From Lunularia cruciata (Eukaryota > Streptophyta > Marchantiopsida > Lunulariales > Lunulariaceae): DNA of 64,000 nt. The position numbers and the translations under genes were made by a program. Under the pieces are notes generated by a model. The model was not told the origin of the DNA, made no database searches, and saw nothing but the letters and a program-made list of their open reading frames with translations. The stretch lies in assembly GCA_948567375.1 (NCBI GenBank), contig OX419762.1, positions 58,732,841 through 58,796,840 on the forward strand, read 5' to 3'. This document shows, one piece after another, positions 35,439 to 47,100 of the stretch; position 1 is the stretch's first letter; every line of letters begins with the position of its first letter.

Positions 35439-37880
35439 TGAAGCATATTGGTAGGTGACATACCCGTCCCTCACCAGACTGCCAACTAGGTCTATAAGAG
35501 GCTGTCTCCTCCCAATAGTCAATGTTGAAACCCATAGGGTATAACACTGCTCCCCCAACTAGCACATCATATGACTTAGCTATCGTCCGATAGCCTGAGC
35601 TCTCACCACCAAGCTATCAGTCGGATGACCAGGCTGAACCTAGACAACAAGCTCTCTACGTGTGATGTATTGTGTCAAACTATCACTTAGAGATGTCTGG
35701 ATCTGAAATGGACACCTCTCCACATTGGTCTTCCGTAACTCCAAACCAACAACTGCCGCCTTTCCCAACATAAGGGGCTGCGCACCAGAGTCTAACAAGA
35801 CTCTTTGTGGTGTATAGACCTTCCCTGAAGGTCCCACCAAACAAAAAATCCCCCTTTGGTTATCCAATAGGACAACACTATGTGTGAACCGTGCTCTCTC
35901 AAAAGCCAGTCTAGTTGGCAACTCCTCCAGTCTAGTTGCTATTGCCTGCCATAAACCATTGGTCGCTGAACGGATCCCATGCTCCTCAACTAAGTTAGCT
36001 CTACTACCAACCACCTCTGCTCTAGCAATAGGAACTACACCATCCCTACTCTCGCACAACGTGGCAGCCAACCAGAATACTGGGGCTGGGTCAACTCCCA
36101 ATGTAAACATGTCACTGGTTGAAAACAAAGGATGTCGCATAATCAGCTAAGCCGCCCCCAACATCATTCTAGACTCAGTTTGTGTAGTAGCAGGTGGTTG
36201 ACTAGTAGGTAGTCCATCATGTACTCCATCACCACCTACCACACCTGCACTAGGACGTCTAGGAGCCATGGATGTTGTCTGCAATGCCTCAGATAGCATG
36301 AAAGACTAGGGAAGTCTGACCTGTCTCCCAACCTCTCCTCTCTATGGGTCCAACTCCACTGATGCTCTTCTAGGCTCTGGAGCACGTACTGCACTCCTAG
36401 TCACTACTGCAGATGCATCCACTTGTGCTACTCCACACATGAATTCCAAAACATCTCTATCACCAGCATATGAAGTGGAAGTCTCAGCACCCAAATCTGA
36501 TCTCCTCTGAGCAATAGCCATACTAGCCTATCTCTGCTCCAACTGCTCAATCCGAGTAGCCATAGTTGTGTCAGAAGTAAGGGCAGGTACTGCACCTCTA
36601 CTAGGTGTAGATCCTCTACCACCACCTCTACTACCTCGTCCTCCATGAACTGGAGCTCCTCTACTACCTGCCATAGCAGCCCTACCACTCCGTAACTCCG
36701 GGTGTAGGTCAAAACACCGGTCACTACTATGACCAAATCTGTGGTAGTGCTCACACTGCCTCTGTGCTGGTTGTGATGCACCAGAGGTATCAGGTCCGCT
36801 GCCCTGAGTAAACTCTCTCTGATGGTGAGGTCCACCACAAGTCCAACAAGCAACACCACTACTCATTGGCTGTTGTTGACCCGAAAATGAGGGTAAGGGT
36901 CTACCTCCACTAGGCCCTCCACTCGCTCTATAGGATCTGGGCTATCCACCTTGTCCTCGAAAACCAACGGGGTGTGGTGCACTCTACTGCACTCTAGAAG
37001 AAGTCACAGTCATGGATAAGGTCTCCTTACCAAATCCAGATGTCATCACTCTCTCCTCCACCATGTTGAGCTCAATACGCTCAGCCAAACCAAAGACTAC
37101 TGCCAAAGTGGGCAAAGTAGCCTGCAACAACGTAGCATCATGAACTCTACGTCGCAACTCTCTATCTAGTATCTCATACCAAAACTGGACTGCATGGGCC
37201 TCAGTAACTCCCAGAGTGAAACTGATCAACCACCTCATGCGAGTGTATGCCTCGCGTAGGCTCTCCCCAGCCTTTTGTTGGAACTCCTGCAAGCTCCTTA
37301 GCTTGTCAATCCGCACTCCCTGGTAGTCCTGCCTCAAACACAAGAAGAACTCCACCATGGGGTTAAACCTCGGTATCACACCACCTCTTGCAGCGGTACC
37401 TCTACTCGTAGTAGCACTATCTCCAACTAGTGCACCTCCACTAGCTCCACCCACACTACTCGAGCTAGAACTCGTAGGTACAGCCAATCTACTTCTGGCC
37501 ACTGAGCCTAAAGTGATGGAGACATAGTGTGGAGACCAATACTGTCTCCATAACTCAATCTCATCCAAATGAGCTCTCCTGAACTCATGGTAATCATCCA
37601 TTGGCGGACCCTCCAAGTGCTGAAACAACCCCTTCCATGCCATGAAGGGTGTGAACAAAGTTAGGTTCCGCATGTGCTATAGATCACACCAACTATCAAA
37701 CTCTTGGATGAAGTCATCCAACTCAATGGTACCCACTATACCAAAGTAACGCCTAGGGGCTTTGGAGGCCCCATAAATCTCGTCCATGTCCCACAACAAC
37801 GGTGCGGACACACCAAGTGCACTCTCAACTGAATCAGCTCCTGTGTCGAACTCCAACTTAGAGTCAATCTCCTCCCTCAC
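35439..37880 (-). pseudogene. H gag and protease
   Basis: Gag capsid region 37673-36984: DYHEFRRAHLDEIELWRQYW, FFLCLRQDYQG, REAYTRMRWLISF and AHAVQFWYEILDREL. Nucleocapsid (36866-36528): CWTCGGPHHQREF and CEHYHRFGHSSDRC. These are two CCHC knuckles, each with one Cys replaced (the last Cys of the first by Phe, the second Cys of the second by Tyr). A Gly/Arg-rich stretch follows. Protease at 35860-35740: VLLDSGAQPLMLGKAA, with the DSG active-site triplet intact. All segments share one frame with in-frame stops (near 37674, 36980, 36525 and 35637). T2 cuts the end of the protease. Confidence 0.8.
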
Positions 37881-39321
37881 TGGGACTTGAGATATAGGCT
37901 AATAACGAGCACCACTTTGAGTAAACCCACTGTGTACTGCAGGGCTAACTCCTCTGGAATCTCCAAAGAACTCCGTTGTGACCAAGTAACCACAATAGCA
38001 AACCTGAACCACCAACTGCAACCGCAAGTTGCAATCGCAAGTACCCCACCAAGTGCCAACACCAACTAAACACCACCCACTAATGTAACTCTAACCGAGA
38101 TAACTACACTAGGGGAAAGGGCAACCTGTAACCTACCATCATAACATGCACTCTCACGGTCTACAAATCATCACTTCTTGCCTCACCAGAGAGAAACAAA
38201 GGTAGTTTGACTGGTCATCACTCCAGCCTCACCACCGAGAGCACACTAGAGCACCAACGCTCAAAAGTCAGGGCACCTCACACAAACATGGTGCACAAAC
38301 AAGAAGTAGAGAATGGAGGGGATCCAATCACAAGAAATCTAAACAAAAACCCTCCATCCCGTAACACAACACGGGACTGACTCTGCCACCATTTGGCATT
38401 TGACATAAGAGAGTGTTTGTATCTAAGTCCTAAGCTACCAAGATCACCAAGAATGGGATCAAACTGCCTCTCCTAGCCAAAGCTACATGTGTATAGATAA
38501 CAGTGGCATAGTCACTAGGACAACAAGTGAGGGTGGACCAGTTGGCTAGGGCACCAATCTAGGAACAAGAGATCTAGGGGTCAAACCCTATTACGCACAA
38601 TCTAGCAAGAAAGGCAGATTTTGCCAACCAATGACCAAGATCTACTCTAAACTAGCTAGCCTCATGCCAACAAGCTGGCTTGCTGGCCCTTCTAGGCCTT
38701 CATAGCCTCTCATAGCCCACAGCCCTATGCCTCTAAACGCCGAAATTCAGCCAAATGAGGCCTTTCTTGTTGCCACTTCGAACCTCCTCCAAAATTGGCA
38801 AAACTCCTCCAAACTAGCAAAACTTCTCCAAATCTGGCCAAACAACAAAAACTCCTCCAAATCTGGCCAAAATCTGATGTAAATCCCAACCAAAATCTGA
38901 CGTAAAATCTGACATAAACCCTAAAGATAGTTGTCCGCCAAATCCTCCGCTAACTTTCCACTCGAGCCAAATTGACAAAACGGGTTTTTCCAAAACACAA
39001 ATTCATGAGTAGAGCTTCCCAACTCCACCTTCAATTTGACTTTCTGAGCCCAACTCGTAGCAAATTGGTCGTGCCTTCACCTCCTGAGCTCAAAATCACA
39101 ACCATTGCTCGAAAATTGCTCCTTCTTTATTCAAAATTTAGCCAGCGCTTCCGCACACCGTCCGCATAACTGCCAAATCTGCATCACTTGAACGAGCTTC
39201 TACACACTAGGGAAACACAAAACTTGAATCGAGCTACCATGATCCACCGAGCTTGGAGATACCACCAACACTCAAAGTTCCTGCACCCGATTTCCCCCTG
39301 ACTTCACTTTCACTTCTCTGA
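37881..39321 (-). other. H leader (untranslated)
   Basis: About 1.4 kb between gag and the Y2 repeat. No long frame. The minus strand next to Y2 reads TCAGAGAAGTG; there is no clear TGG-type primer site, which is unusual for a Ty3/gypsy element and fits the odd terminal structure. Confidence 0.5.
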
Positions 39322-42300
39322 TGTAATCAAATTGCTTAACACTCTCAACTCAACTCAACTCAGATCAGCACTTGATCTGTCACTCTATAAATTGCCAACA
39401 ATTGGGCACTGATTACAGTCAAGCCACACCCACTCAAGCATAGAGAATCCAGGTGACGCTAGCTAGTCTCTGTCCACCATAACCAGGAACTCAAAGGCTC
39501 AACATCAGAGAAGTGAGCTCTTTGGAGCTCACTTCGAAACTATACCCCTTGGACTCGAGCTAGCACTGAAACCCTAACGGTTCCGTTGATGGCACACTCG
39601 ACGGTGTCGTTGGGAAAATAGCCCACATGTACCCTTGAGGCTTTGGTGTGATAAATTTTCTTCTCTCTTTTAGTTGTTGTAAGGAACATGGATTTAGGAT
39701 AATATGTCTCGGGTGTGGGTTTTGCTACCTTGCCATAGGAGAATTATTGAAAGTGAGATGGGTTGACGGGTTTCAAAAAATGTCAAAGGAGTTTCAAGAG
39801 AGAAAGTGGCAAAAGATTTCAAGAGAAGACAGTAGAGTTTTGGGAAAGTGCCAGGGGAATTCTCGAGAAGGGAAGATAGAAGGGTTTTGGAAAAGTGAAG
39901 GAAGGATGAGAAGAGATATTCGGATTTTTTGGCAGAGAGCAGTAAGGATCGACAGGAGAAGAAGGACAGTAAGGAAAAGGACTTGGCATGATCGTGAAGG
40001 AGTAGTCAAGAAGGCTTGTTAGGGAGAGTGAAGGAAGAATGAGAGGAGATTTTTGGGATTTCGGCAGATAGCAGTAAGGATCAACGGGAGGAAGAAGGAC
40101 AATAAGGAAGGGGATTGAATGGTAAAGGTGAGAGGGTTTTGAGTCTTGGCAAAGGACAAAAAGTGGGCAGGAAGGAAGTGAAACGAAAGGAATTGAAATG
40201 ATCGTGAAGGAGTAATCAGGAAGGCTGTTTAGGGACAGAGTGAAGGAAGAATGGCAGAGTTTTGTTTAATCTGATTGGAGAATGAGTGTTTTGAGTTTGC
40301 AGAGGATAGGAGGTGGACAAAGAAAAGGAAGAATGAGAGGAGGTTTTTGGGATTTTGGCAGAGAGCAGTAAGGATCAACGGGAGAAGAAGGACAGAAAGG
40401 AAAATGGAATTGGAATGACAAGGGGATAAACAAAAAGGTTTAGAGAGTAGGGAGTGAAGGATCGTGGAGACAGGAAGGAGTGAAGTATCGTGGAGTTAGA
40501 AAAAGGGAGGAGAATTACAGAAAATATAGAAAGAAGTGAAAGATTGTGGAGGCAAGAAAAGCAAAGAATCAAGAGAAGGCAGGGGTTTTCTGAAATATCA
40601 TAGGATGAGAGAACAGGATTTGTTTTGAGAATCAAAAGGAGGTAATTGGCAGAAAAGAAAGACAGGACCAGAAATCAAAAGAAGGATAGGGAAATGAAAG
40701 GAAGGAGATGAAGGAGAGATAGGAGTGATCGAAGGGCTTTCAAGGAAGGCAGTAAGATTTGAGGTTGGCAGAAGGCAGAAGAGAATAGATTCTGAGTTCT
40801 CAAAGAAGCAGTAAGTTTGAATTTCAAAGGGAGAAGTAGGATGCACGTGAAGATAAGTTGGCTGATGATTGATAAAACAGTGTGGGATTTTAGAGAACGG
40901 TGTTGATTCTCCTCAGAGAAACAAGAACGCAGAATGGTTTGAATTTGGCAAAAGGCAGTAAGGGTCAATGACAAAGGAAGGATCAGGGTTCAGGGGAAGG
41001 GAATCTGGCTGACAAACTGACAGAGCAGCGTTGAATGAGAAGCTCAAGAGAAGAACTTCCTATTGGCAATACAAAGGACTGTGAAGCATGGAGAGGGTTT
41101 AGCCAGGATCAAAAAAAGAGACCAAGAGAAGGATCTTTGAAGAGGACAATTAGTCTCAAAAGGAAAAGAAGAGAAGAAATTGCAAGGGAAAAACAGGGAA
41201 GGTATTCGGAAGGACAAAAATCAGCAGAAAGGTTAGCAGGACAGAGGTGTCCCTAAGGGCTTGGTAGGAATAGAAAAATCTCAAAAGGTTGGTTGGACGG
41301 AGAATCTGTTACTAGTCAAAGGTTCAACCAAAGGAAAGGTGGGCAGGAACAAAAGAAGAGAGAAGTCATGTTCGGCTCAGGATAATACGAGGACTGGACA
41401 TAGAAACTCTATACGGGATTTGTCAAGAGCTTTTACCAGGCATAGAATCCTATGGCAAGAGCAGTGCAGAGTGTTCGGGAAGATCTAACATACCGGAATA
41501 TCGAAGAGAAGGAGAATCCCGAGGAAGGACCTACTGGACAGTGGAGATTTGGAAAGAACAACAATTTGGAGATGTTGCGGAACAAGGAGATGACGAGTTG
41601 TAAGGAATAGGATATAGGACCTGCTCAATTCGTTTTCTTTCTTCATGTGCTTGGCTGGTCAGTGTGCCTTGGTTTGGTCACTATTTGGTTAGGAGCCGTG
41701 TGTCATGGCTCAAAGGATTATAAACTGCAAAACTTGGAATTGAAATGGAAATGAGATTTTAGTGATTGAGAGTGTGTACTTGATGTGCAAACAGCGGTAG
41801 AGAAAAATAATAATAATGTTTTTTTTATTTTACTTTTCTTTTACACTCAGTCCAGCATATGTAGATGGATCAGCACATTTAACTAATTGCTCGGGATTGA
41901 GTCCGGTTGCATAACTTGTGGATAACTCCACAAAACCCCACCAGATCATTCTCTCTGGAATATCAGTCTGGACCAGAACTGCAAAACCCACCAAACCCAA
42001 AACATACTAAAGCCGAGGATAATAGACCAAATAAGAGGTCAAGAATAATTAGCCGGGACTAATAATAGATGGTACAAGAAGGACAAAACAATCCAAAAGC
42101 CTAAGCGCAGGCAGCCAGGTGCCCAGCACAATCTCGAGACCATACGATCCCCGCGACAACGGTGCAAACGGTGCAAAGTGACGGTGGGCCCCACTGTGAA
42201 GTCAGTACCCCAAATACAAAATCTAACCGTCAGAAAGTAGTCTCTGAGAAATTGCTGAGATCACTCTAACTACTATCACTAGAACTCTTGTGTCCAAGCA

Positions 42301-42330
42301 TCTAGATGCGGCACTACAAATGGCGTGACA
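39322..42330 (-). repeat. H terminal repeat Y2, interrupted by element E
   Basis: 39322-39604 and 42163-42330 together give 451 bp, equal to Y1, and match it by eye along the length. It ends GGCGTGACA at 42330, where chromovirus F gag resumes. Confidence 0.85.
39605..42158 (+). mobile_element. Element E: 2,554-bp purine-rich insertion with LTR-like ends
   Basis: It starts TGTCGTTGGG and ends CCGCGACA. The flanking 4-bp duplication ACGG (39601-39604, 42159-42162) is perfect, and the Y repeat reads through when it is removed. The plus strand is strongly A/G-rich from about 39770 to 41600 and carries degenerate tandem units starting near 39900, 40030 and 40326, each with GCAGTAAGGATC. A TTTTTTTATTTTAC tract is at 41820. 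No coding motif is recognised. It is probably a solo LTR of a long-LTR family, but could be another short-TIR element. Orientation is inferred from the polypyrimidine tract and is uncertain. Confidence 0.7.
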
Positions 42331-43200
42331 TCGCCAAGTCGAGATGGAAAAGTTGCATTTGATTTCCAAAACCCAAGGTGTGTGAAGGCAAGAACCTTCC
42401 ATGCACAGTGGAGAATGTTTTGTTTGACTACAAACGTTACTTTGAAGCCACCAATCCTCAAGATGAACGGAAATAGATTCTCTTGGCTTCTAGCCAATTA
42501 GATAGTGTGGCAAAACTTTGGTGGCAATTTTGAGTTGGGCGAGCTAAACAATAAATTATTGCACCAATTTTGACATAGGCAGAATTTAAGGATGCAATAT
42601 TGGTAATAAAATATTAATGCCACCCAAGCCACACAAGATAAATTGGCAGAGTTGAAGCAAGTTGGCTCAGTAAGGAGCTATATCACACAATTTCAGAACA
42701 TAATCATACAGATTCTAGACATACAAGAAGATGAAGTTGTAGATCAATTTGTGCGGGGATTGAAGTCATGAACCAAATTGGAGGTGACCATGCGGGAACC
42801 ACAAAACATAGAAGAAGCCATGCAATTGGCTAAGCACTTTGATTCCTTGGTTGTGACAACTTGGTCTCGACCTTGACCTACACAAGGCCTACCACTACAC
42901 TATACATAGGTGGAAGAACCGGCACCAATGGAGATTGATGCTATCCAACGGAGACCACTTGGTATAGTGGATAAAGAAAGATTGTGACAAAATGGAGGTT
43001 GTTTTTATTGTCACCAAGTTGGATATTGCATTGTTGAATGCACTCCTAGGAATGGGCGACCTCAACAAGTTGCCTAGATGGAGTTTGTGGAACATAATGA
43101 TTAGGGAAACAAGGAATCCCAGTAGAAGATTTTGAGCCGCTTATTAGGAGCTTGATTAGTTCCAATGGGATTGAAGGCTCGACCTATGCAAGTTTGCTTC
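42331..43200 (+). pseudogene. Chromovirus F gag
   Basis: The capsid N-terminal region reads FPKPKVCEGKNLPCTVENV, then YKRYFEATNPQDERK, a stop, and LDSVAKLWWQF. Near 42970-43080 a nucleocapsid knuckle survives as CFYCHQVGYCIVEC, with the metal-binding His replaced by Tyr. Several stops and frame changes. The N-terminus is on the far side of H (27072-27427). Confidence 0.78.
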
Positions 43201-43202
43201 AC

Positions 43203-46200
43203 TTCCAAGGTACAATATCTAATTAGGGTTGTAGGATTTTGGTTGATTCTAGAAGTTTAGAGAATTGCATGTTTATGCAAGTAGCAAAAGAATTGGGTAT
43301 TCCTATCAAGCTAGTGATTGGAAGTAGTTTGATGATAGCGGATGGTAGAAAGGGTTCTACATTCTGCACCTCGCATCCTATTACCTTCAAGATTGGGAAG
43401 GAGTATTTGGAGTGTATGAGGTTTGTAATGGTACCTCTACACTATGATATCATTCTAGGTCTACCTTGGCTTGAACATCATCAGGTTCAATTCAATTGGA
43501 TCCAACGACAAATTCAAGTACAACATCAAGGTAGGAAATTCCGATTAGGTTGTCTGGCACCTTTGAGCAAGACACCTAAGAATAGGCAGTCCCAAGATGG
43601 GAAGTTTGTTGAGAAGGTAGCCATAGAGAAAACCTTGAAGGGAGATGAGTCCCAAGATGAGAAGTTTGCTAGAAAGCTAACCATAGAGCAAGCTTTGGAA
43701 GAAGATAAGTATGTATTCATGGTGTGGATCAACCCAATTGCACAAGAATAATCTAAGGAGAGCCAAGAGCTTCATCAAGCAATGGTTGATCAAATAGTTC
43801 AAGAGTTTGCGGATGTGTTTTTGGATGATCTACCGAAGGGATTACCCTCCAATCGAGGTATGCCCTTCAAGATCAAGTTATTGCCAAGGAGTACTCCTGT
43901 GAGTAGACCAATCTATTGGCTCTCACCAAAGGAGTTGGAGGAGTTGCAAACAACACGTATAGAGTTGTTGGAGAAGGACTTCATATAACATAGTACCTCT
44001 CCTTGGGGAGCACCGGTACTATTTGTTCCAAAGAAGGATAGAGGACTTCATTTTTGTATTGATTGCTCAATAAGCAAACCATGAAGAATGCGTATCCCTT
44101 GCCTCAGATCAATGACTTGCTTGATCAACTAAGTGGAGCACATTACTTTTCCAAGTTGGAACTTTGCAGCGGCTATTGGCAAATTTATATTGATAGAGAG
44201 GATGTGCAAATGCCTATACCTTTTGCACAAGGTATGAGCATTTCAAGTGGAGAGTTCTACCTTTCAGACTCACTAATGCTCCAACTGTCTTCATGGATTA
44301 GATGCATTGGGTGTTGGATGGACTATTGGATTGGTCCGTGGTGGTGTTCTTGGATGATATCTTAATCTATAGTAAGACAAAGGCAGAACACATGAATCAT
44401 GTGCAAGAAGTCCTAAGATGACTAAGATAATGGAAATTTTACTACAAGAAGTTGAAGTGTGCCTTTTGGCAGAAGGAGGTTACCTTCTCGGGTCATAAGA
44501 TCTCATTAGAGTGGATCAAGATGGAAGAAGAGAAATCAAGGCCATTACTGATTGGCCTACCCCAAAGGATGCTACAGAAATACAGGTGTTCAATGGATAG
44601 GGCAATTTTTATTGATGGTTCATCCATTATTATGCTCATGTGGTTGCACCATTGATTGACCTCTTGGGAAAGAACTTGAGCTTCCTATGGACCACCAAGC
44701 ATGAAGAAGCATTCCAAAAATTAAAGCATATGGTGTCTTCAAGACCTATTCTTCAACCATATGATCCTCAACTACCTTGTGTGGTTGATTTTGATGCTTC
44801 TAACTTTGCAATTGGAGCTGTGTTGCATTAAGAATTCCCATATGGACTACATCCCATTGCCTTTGTGTCTTGCCGACTAAATATAGCTAAAAGAAATTGC
44901 TTTACTTGAGATTGGGAACAACTTGCAATGGTATATGCCACCAAGGTATGGAGTCATTATCTCTTGGGGAAACAAGTGATCTTGCAAATTGATCACAAGC
45001 CATTGTTGCAGACCTTACACTTGGAACACATGAAGAGTTGACATCATTGATGGGAAGAGCAACTCCAATTGTTTGACATCAAACTTGAGTACAAACCCAA
45101 ATCAGTTCAATGTCATCCTTGATGCTCTATCACAATTACCTGATTTGAAGTCTCTTCTTCTCATCACAGTGGCAATTACGACGGTAGCAATTATGACGGT
45201 ATCAATTGACCCCAAGGTCCATAACAAGTTTTGGTCAGCTCTACAACAAGATCCCTTCTTTCAAATGGTATATGGTTGTCTGACAATAGGTGATAAGGAG
45301 TACAACACCTTCTCCTTCAAGGAAGGCCTTCTATTCCATGCGGACCGGATCTATATTCCAACCAAAGGTGATTTCCGACTTGTGCGCCTTCAAGAACCCC
45401 ATGATCTACAAATAGCTGATCACATGGGGGTGGACAAGACCTTGGGTACCCTCTAACGCAAATAGTGGTGGCCCAACATGACACAAGATGTTTGGGAGTT
45501 TGTCCAATCATGTGAGAGTTGTCAATGCAATAAGGCCAGTAACCAAAAGCCAAGTGGACTCCTTCAGCCACTTCCCATTCCAACTACTCATTGGGAACAT
45601 GTTAGTGAATATCTCATCATCTCCTTGCCCAAGACATAACAAGGTCACACAACAATTGTGGTATTTGTAGATAAGCTTAGTAAGCAAATCTATTTGGCAC
45701 CAATGGTTGATATTGTGGATGCTCCAACCTTGGTGCAAATCTACTTCATAATGTATTCAAACATCATGGGATACCACGTGTACTCATCTCCGACCGTGAT
45801 CCTTGCTTCACCAAAAAGTTTTGGCAAGCCCTCTTCCAGATACTTGGCACCCAACTTGCTTTGTCCACAGCCTATCATCCTCAAATTGAACAAATTGGAC
45901 AAATTGAACGTACAAATCACACCTTGGAAGATATACTTTGAGCCTTTGTCAACATTCACCATACCAATTGTGATGAATGTCTTGTAGCTGCGGAGTTTGC
46001 ATACAACAATTCTAAACAAGCAAGCACCAGATTCTCTCCTTTCTTTCTCAGTTTTGGCCAAGATCCACTTGTCTTAGATTCTCTTCTTGCTCCTTCCTTG
46101 TCTCAGGTCCCTCATACTTCAATCTTCTTGACCACCATATCCAAATCTAACCTCCTTGTTGCTCAGAATCATCAAAAACAATATGTGGACCACCATCGTC

Positions 46201-46676
46201 GTGATCTCACCTTTGAAGTTGGTGATAACTTTATGCTATCTTCTAGTAATCTACCCCTCCCACTTGATACCCAAGTTTGTAAACTTGCCCCAAATTGGAT
46301 AGGACCTTTTGATGTCACCTAAATTGTCTTTCTTGTTGCTTACCAACTTGCCTTGCCTTGTCATATGTGCATCCATCCTGTCTTCCATGTTTCCAAGTTG
46401 AAACCTTTTGTTCTTAACCCCTCTTCTTTTTCCTCTCGCTTCCAACCTCCTCCTCCCCCTATCCCTATCAATGATCATGAGGAGTACAAAGTTGATTGTA
46501 TCCTTGCACATTGCCACATCCAATGTGGATGCCAACAACATATGAAGTACAAGGTTCTTTGGAAAGGGTATCCCCTTCATGATGCCACATGGGAACCTTT
46601 TTCTCACCTCCAGAATGCACAGACGGCCATCCAAGAGTTTGAAGCTTCAATAGCAACGAGGAGGTCACCAACTAGC
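43203..46676 (+). pseudogene. Chromovirus F pol: protease, RT, RNase H, integrase, chromodomain
   Basis: Protease 43230-43560: ILVDSRSLENCM (active-site DSG has become DSR) and DIILGLPWLEHHQ. RT 43782-44600: DLPKGLPSNRG, LPRSTPVSRPIYWLSP, LVPKKD-like and FLDDILIYS at about 44350. RNase H 44640-45130: VDFDASNFAIGAVL and QIDHKPLLQ. Integrase 45370-46330: LQIADHMGVDKTLGTL, CESCQCNK, VFVDKLSKQIY, a DRD triplet near 45795 and IGQIERTNHTLED (catalytic Glu kept), then the tail LAPNWIGPFDV. Chromodomain 46480-46680: MKYKVLWKGYPLHDATWEPF. Frames change several times, so it is inactive. The chromodomain ends 12 bp before the LTR, as usual in this clade. Confidence 0.88.
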
Positions 46677-46688
46677 AGTGGGAGAATA

Positions 46689-47100
46689 TGTAACAATATG
46701 GAGTTTAGCGATGTAGTTAGTAAGGCTAACAAAGTAGAGAATAAGCCAAAATTAGCCTAGAATATTCTAGAAGCATCTAGGAAGCTTCTTGGGAAGCTTC
46801 CTAACTAGTTAACTTGTGCTCCAAGTAGGTAGCTTCTAGAAGCTTCTAACTAGCTTAGCTTGCATGCCAAGTAGGCAGCTTCTAGAATGAAGCTTCTTGA
46901 GAAGCTTCCTAGTTAACTTGGCTTGCACTCTAAGAAAGTGGCTCCAGGAAGCTTCTTGAGAAGCTTCTCAAGGGATTTGTATGCTACCTATAAATACCAA
47001 AGCTAAAGCTCATGCTAGGCATTTGGAGTTTTCCCTCATTGAAGTGTCCATATGTGAGTTTCCATTCTCTTATTCCTCTCCTCTATCTTGGTCTTTTACA
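46689..47100 (+). repeat. 3' LTR of chromovirus F (412 bp)
   Basis: TGTAACAATATGG to GGTCTTTTACA, preceded by the purine-rich AGTGGGAGAATA and followed by the ACAAA duplication. It carries the heat shock element at 46834-46846 and TATA at 46989-46996. Confidence 0.92.

Larger units (their letters stand above)
27428..42330 (-). mobile_element. Element H: PHD-finger Ty3/gypsy-like retroelement with split direct repeats
   Basis: Terminal structure on the plus strand: X1 (27428-27532), Y1 (27533-27983), two bases GT, X2 (27986-28090), coding region on the minus strand, Y2 (39322-39604 plus 42163-42330). Read in coding direction this is Y, ORFs, X, Y, X: a split direct repeat. The outer ends are TGTCGTGCG and GGCGTGACA. 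The flanks AGCAT and TCGCC show no duplication. A purine tract (GGGGGGCGAT, minus, 28100-28091) abuts X2, as expected at the end of the coding region. Gag and pol share one frame apart from one shift in RT. It contains T2 (31731-35438) and E (39605-42158). Ty3/gypsy-type domains with DDE integrase set it apart from true DIRS/PAT elements. Confidence 0.75.
26649..47100 (+). mobile_element. Chromovirus F (Ty3/gypsy) with heat-shock-like LTR promoter
   Basis: LTRs are 26649-27058 (410 bp) and 46689-47100 (412 bp), with a perfect 5-bp duplication ACAAA (26644-26648, 47101-47105) inside B's RNase H. The primer site is 27060-27071. After removal of H (27428-42330) the order is leader, gag, protease, RT, RNase H, integrase, chromodomain, purine tract, LTR. 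The native length is about 5.5 kb. It is a different family from A/B/D; G at the right edge is a second copy. Confidence 0.92.

Noticed and set aside
40375..40974. Ser/Phe/Leu-rich minus-strand frames in element E as membrane proteins
   Set aside because: They are the complement of purine-rich tandem repeats; low complexity explains the open frames.
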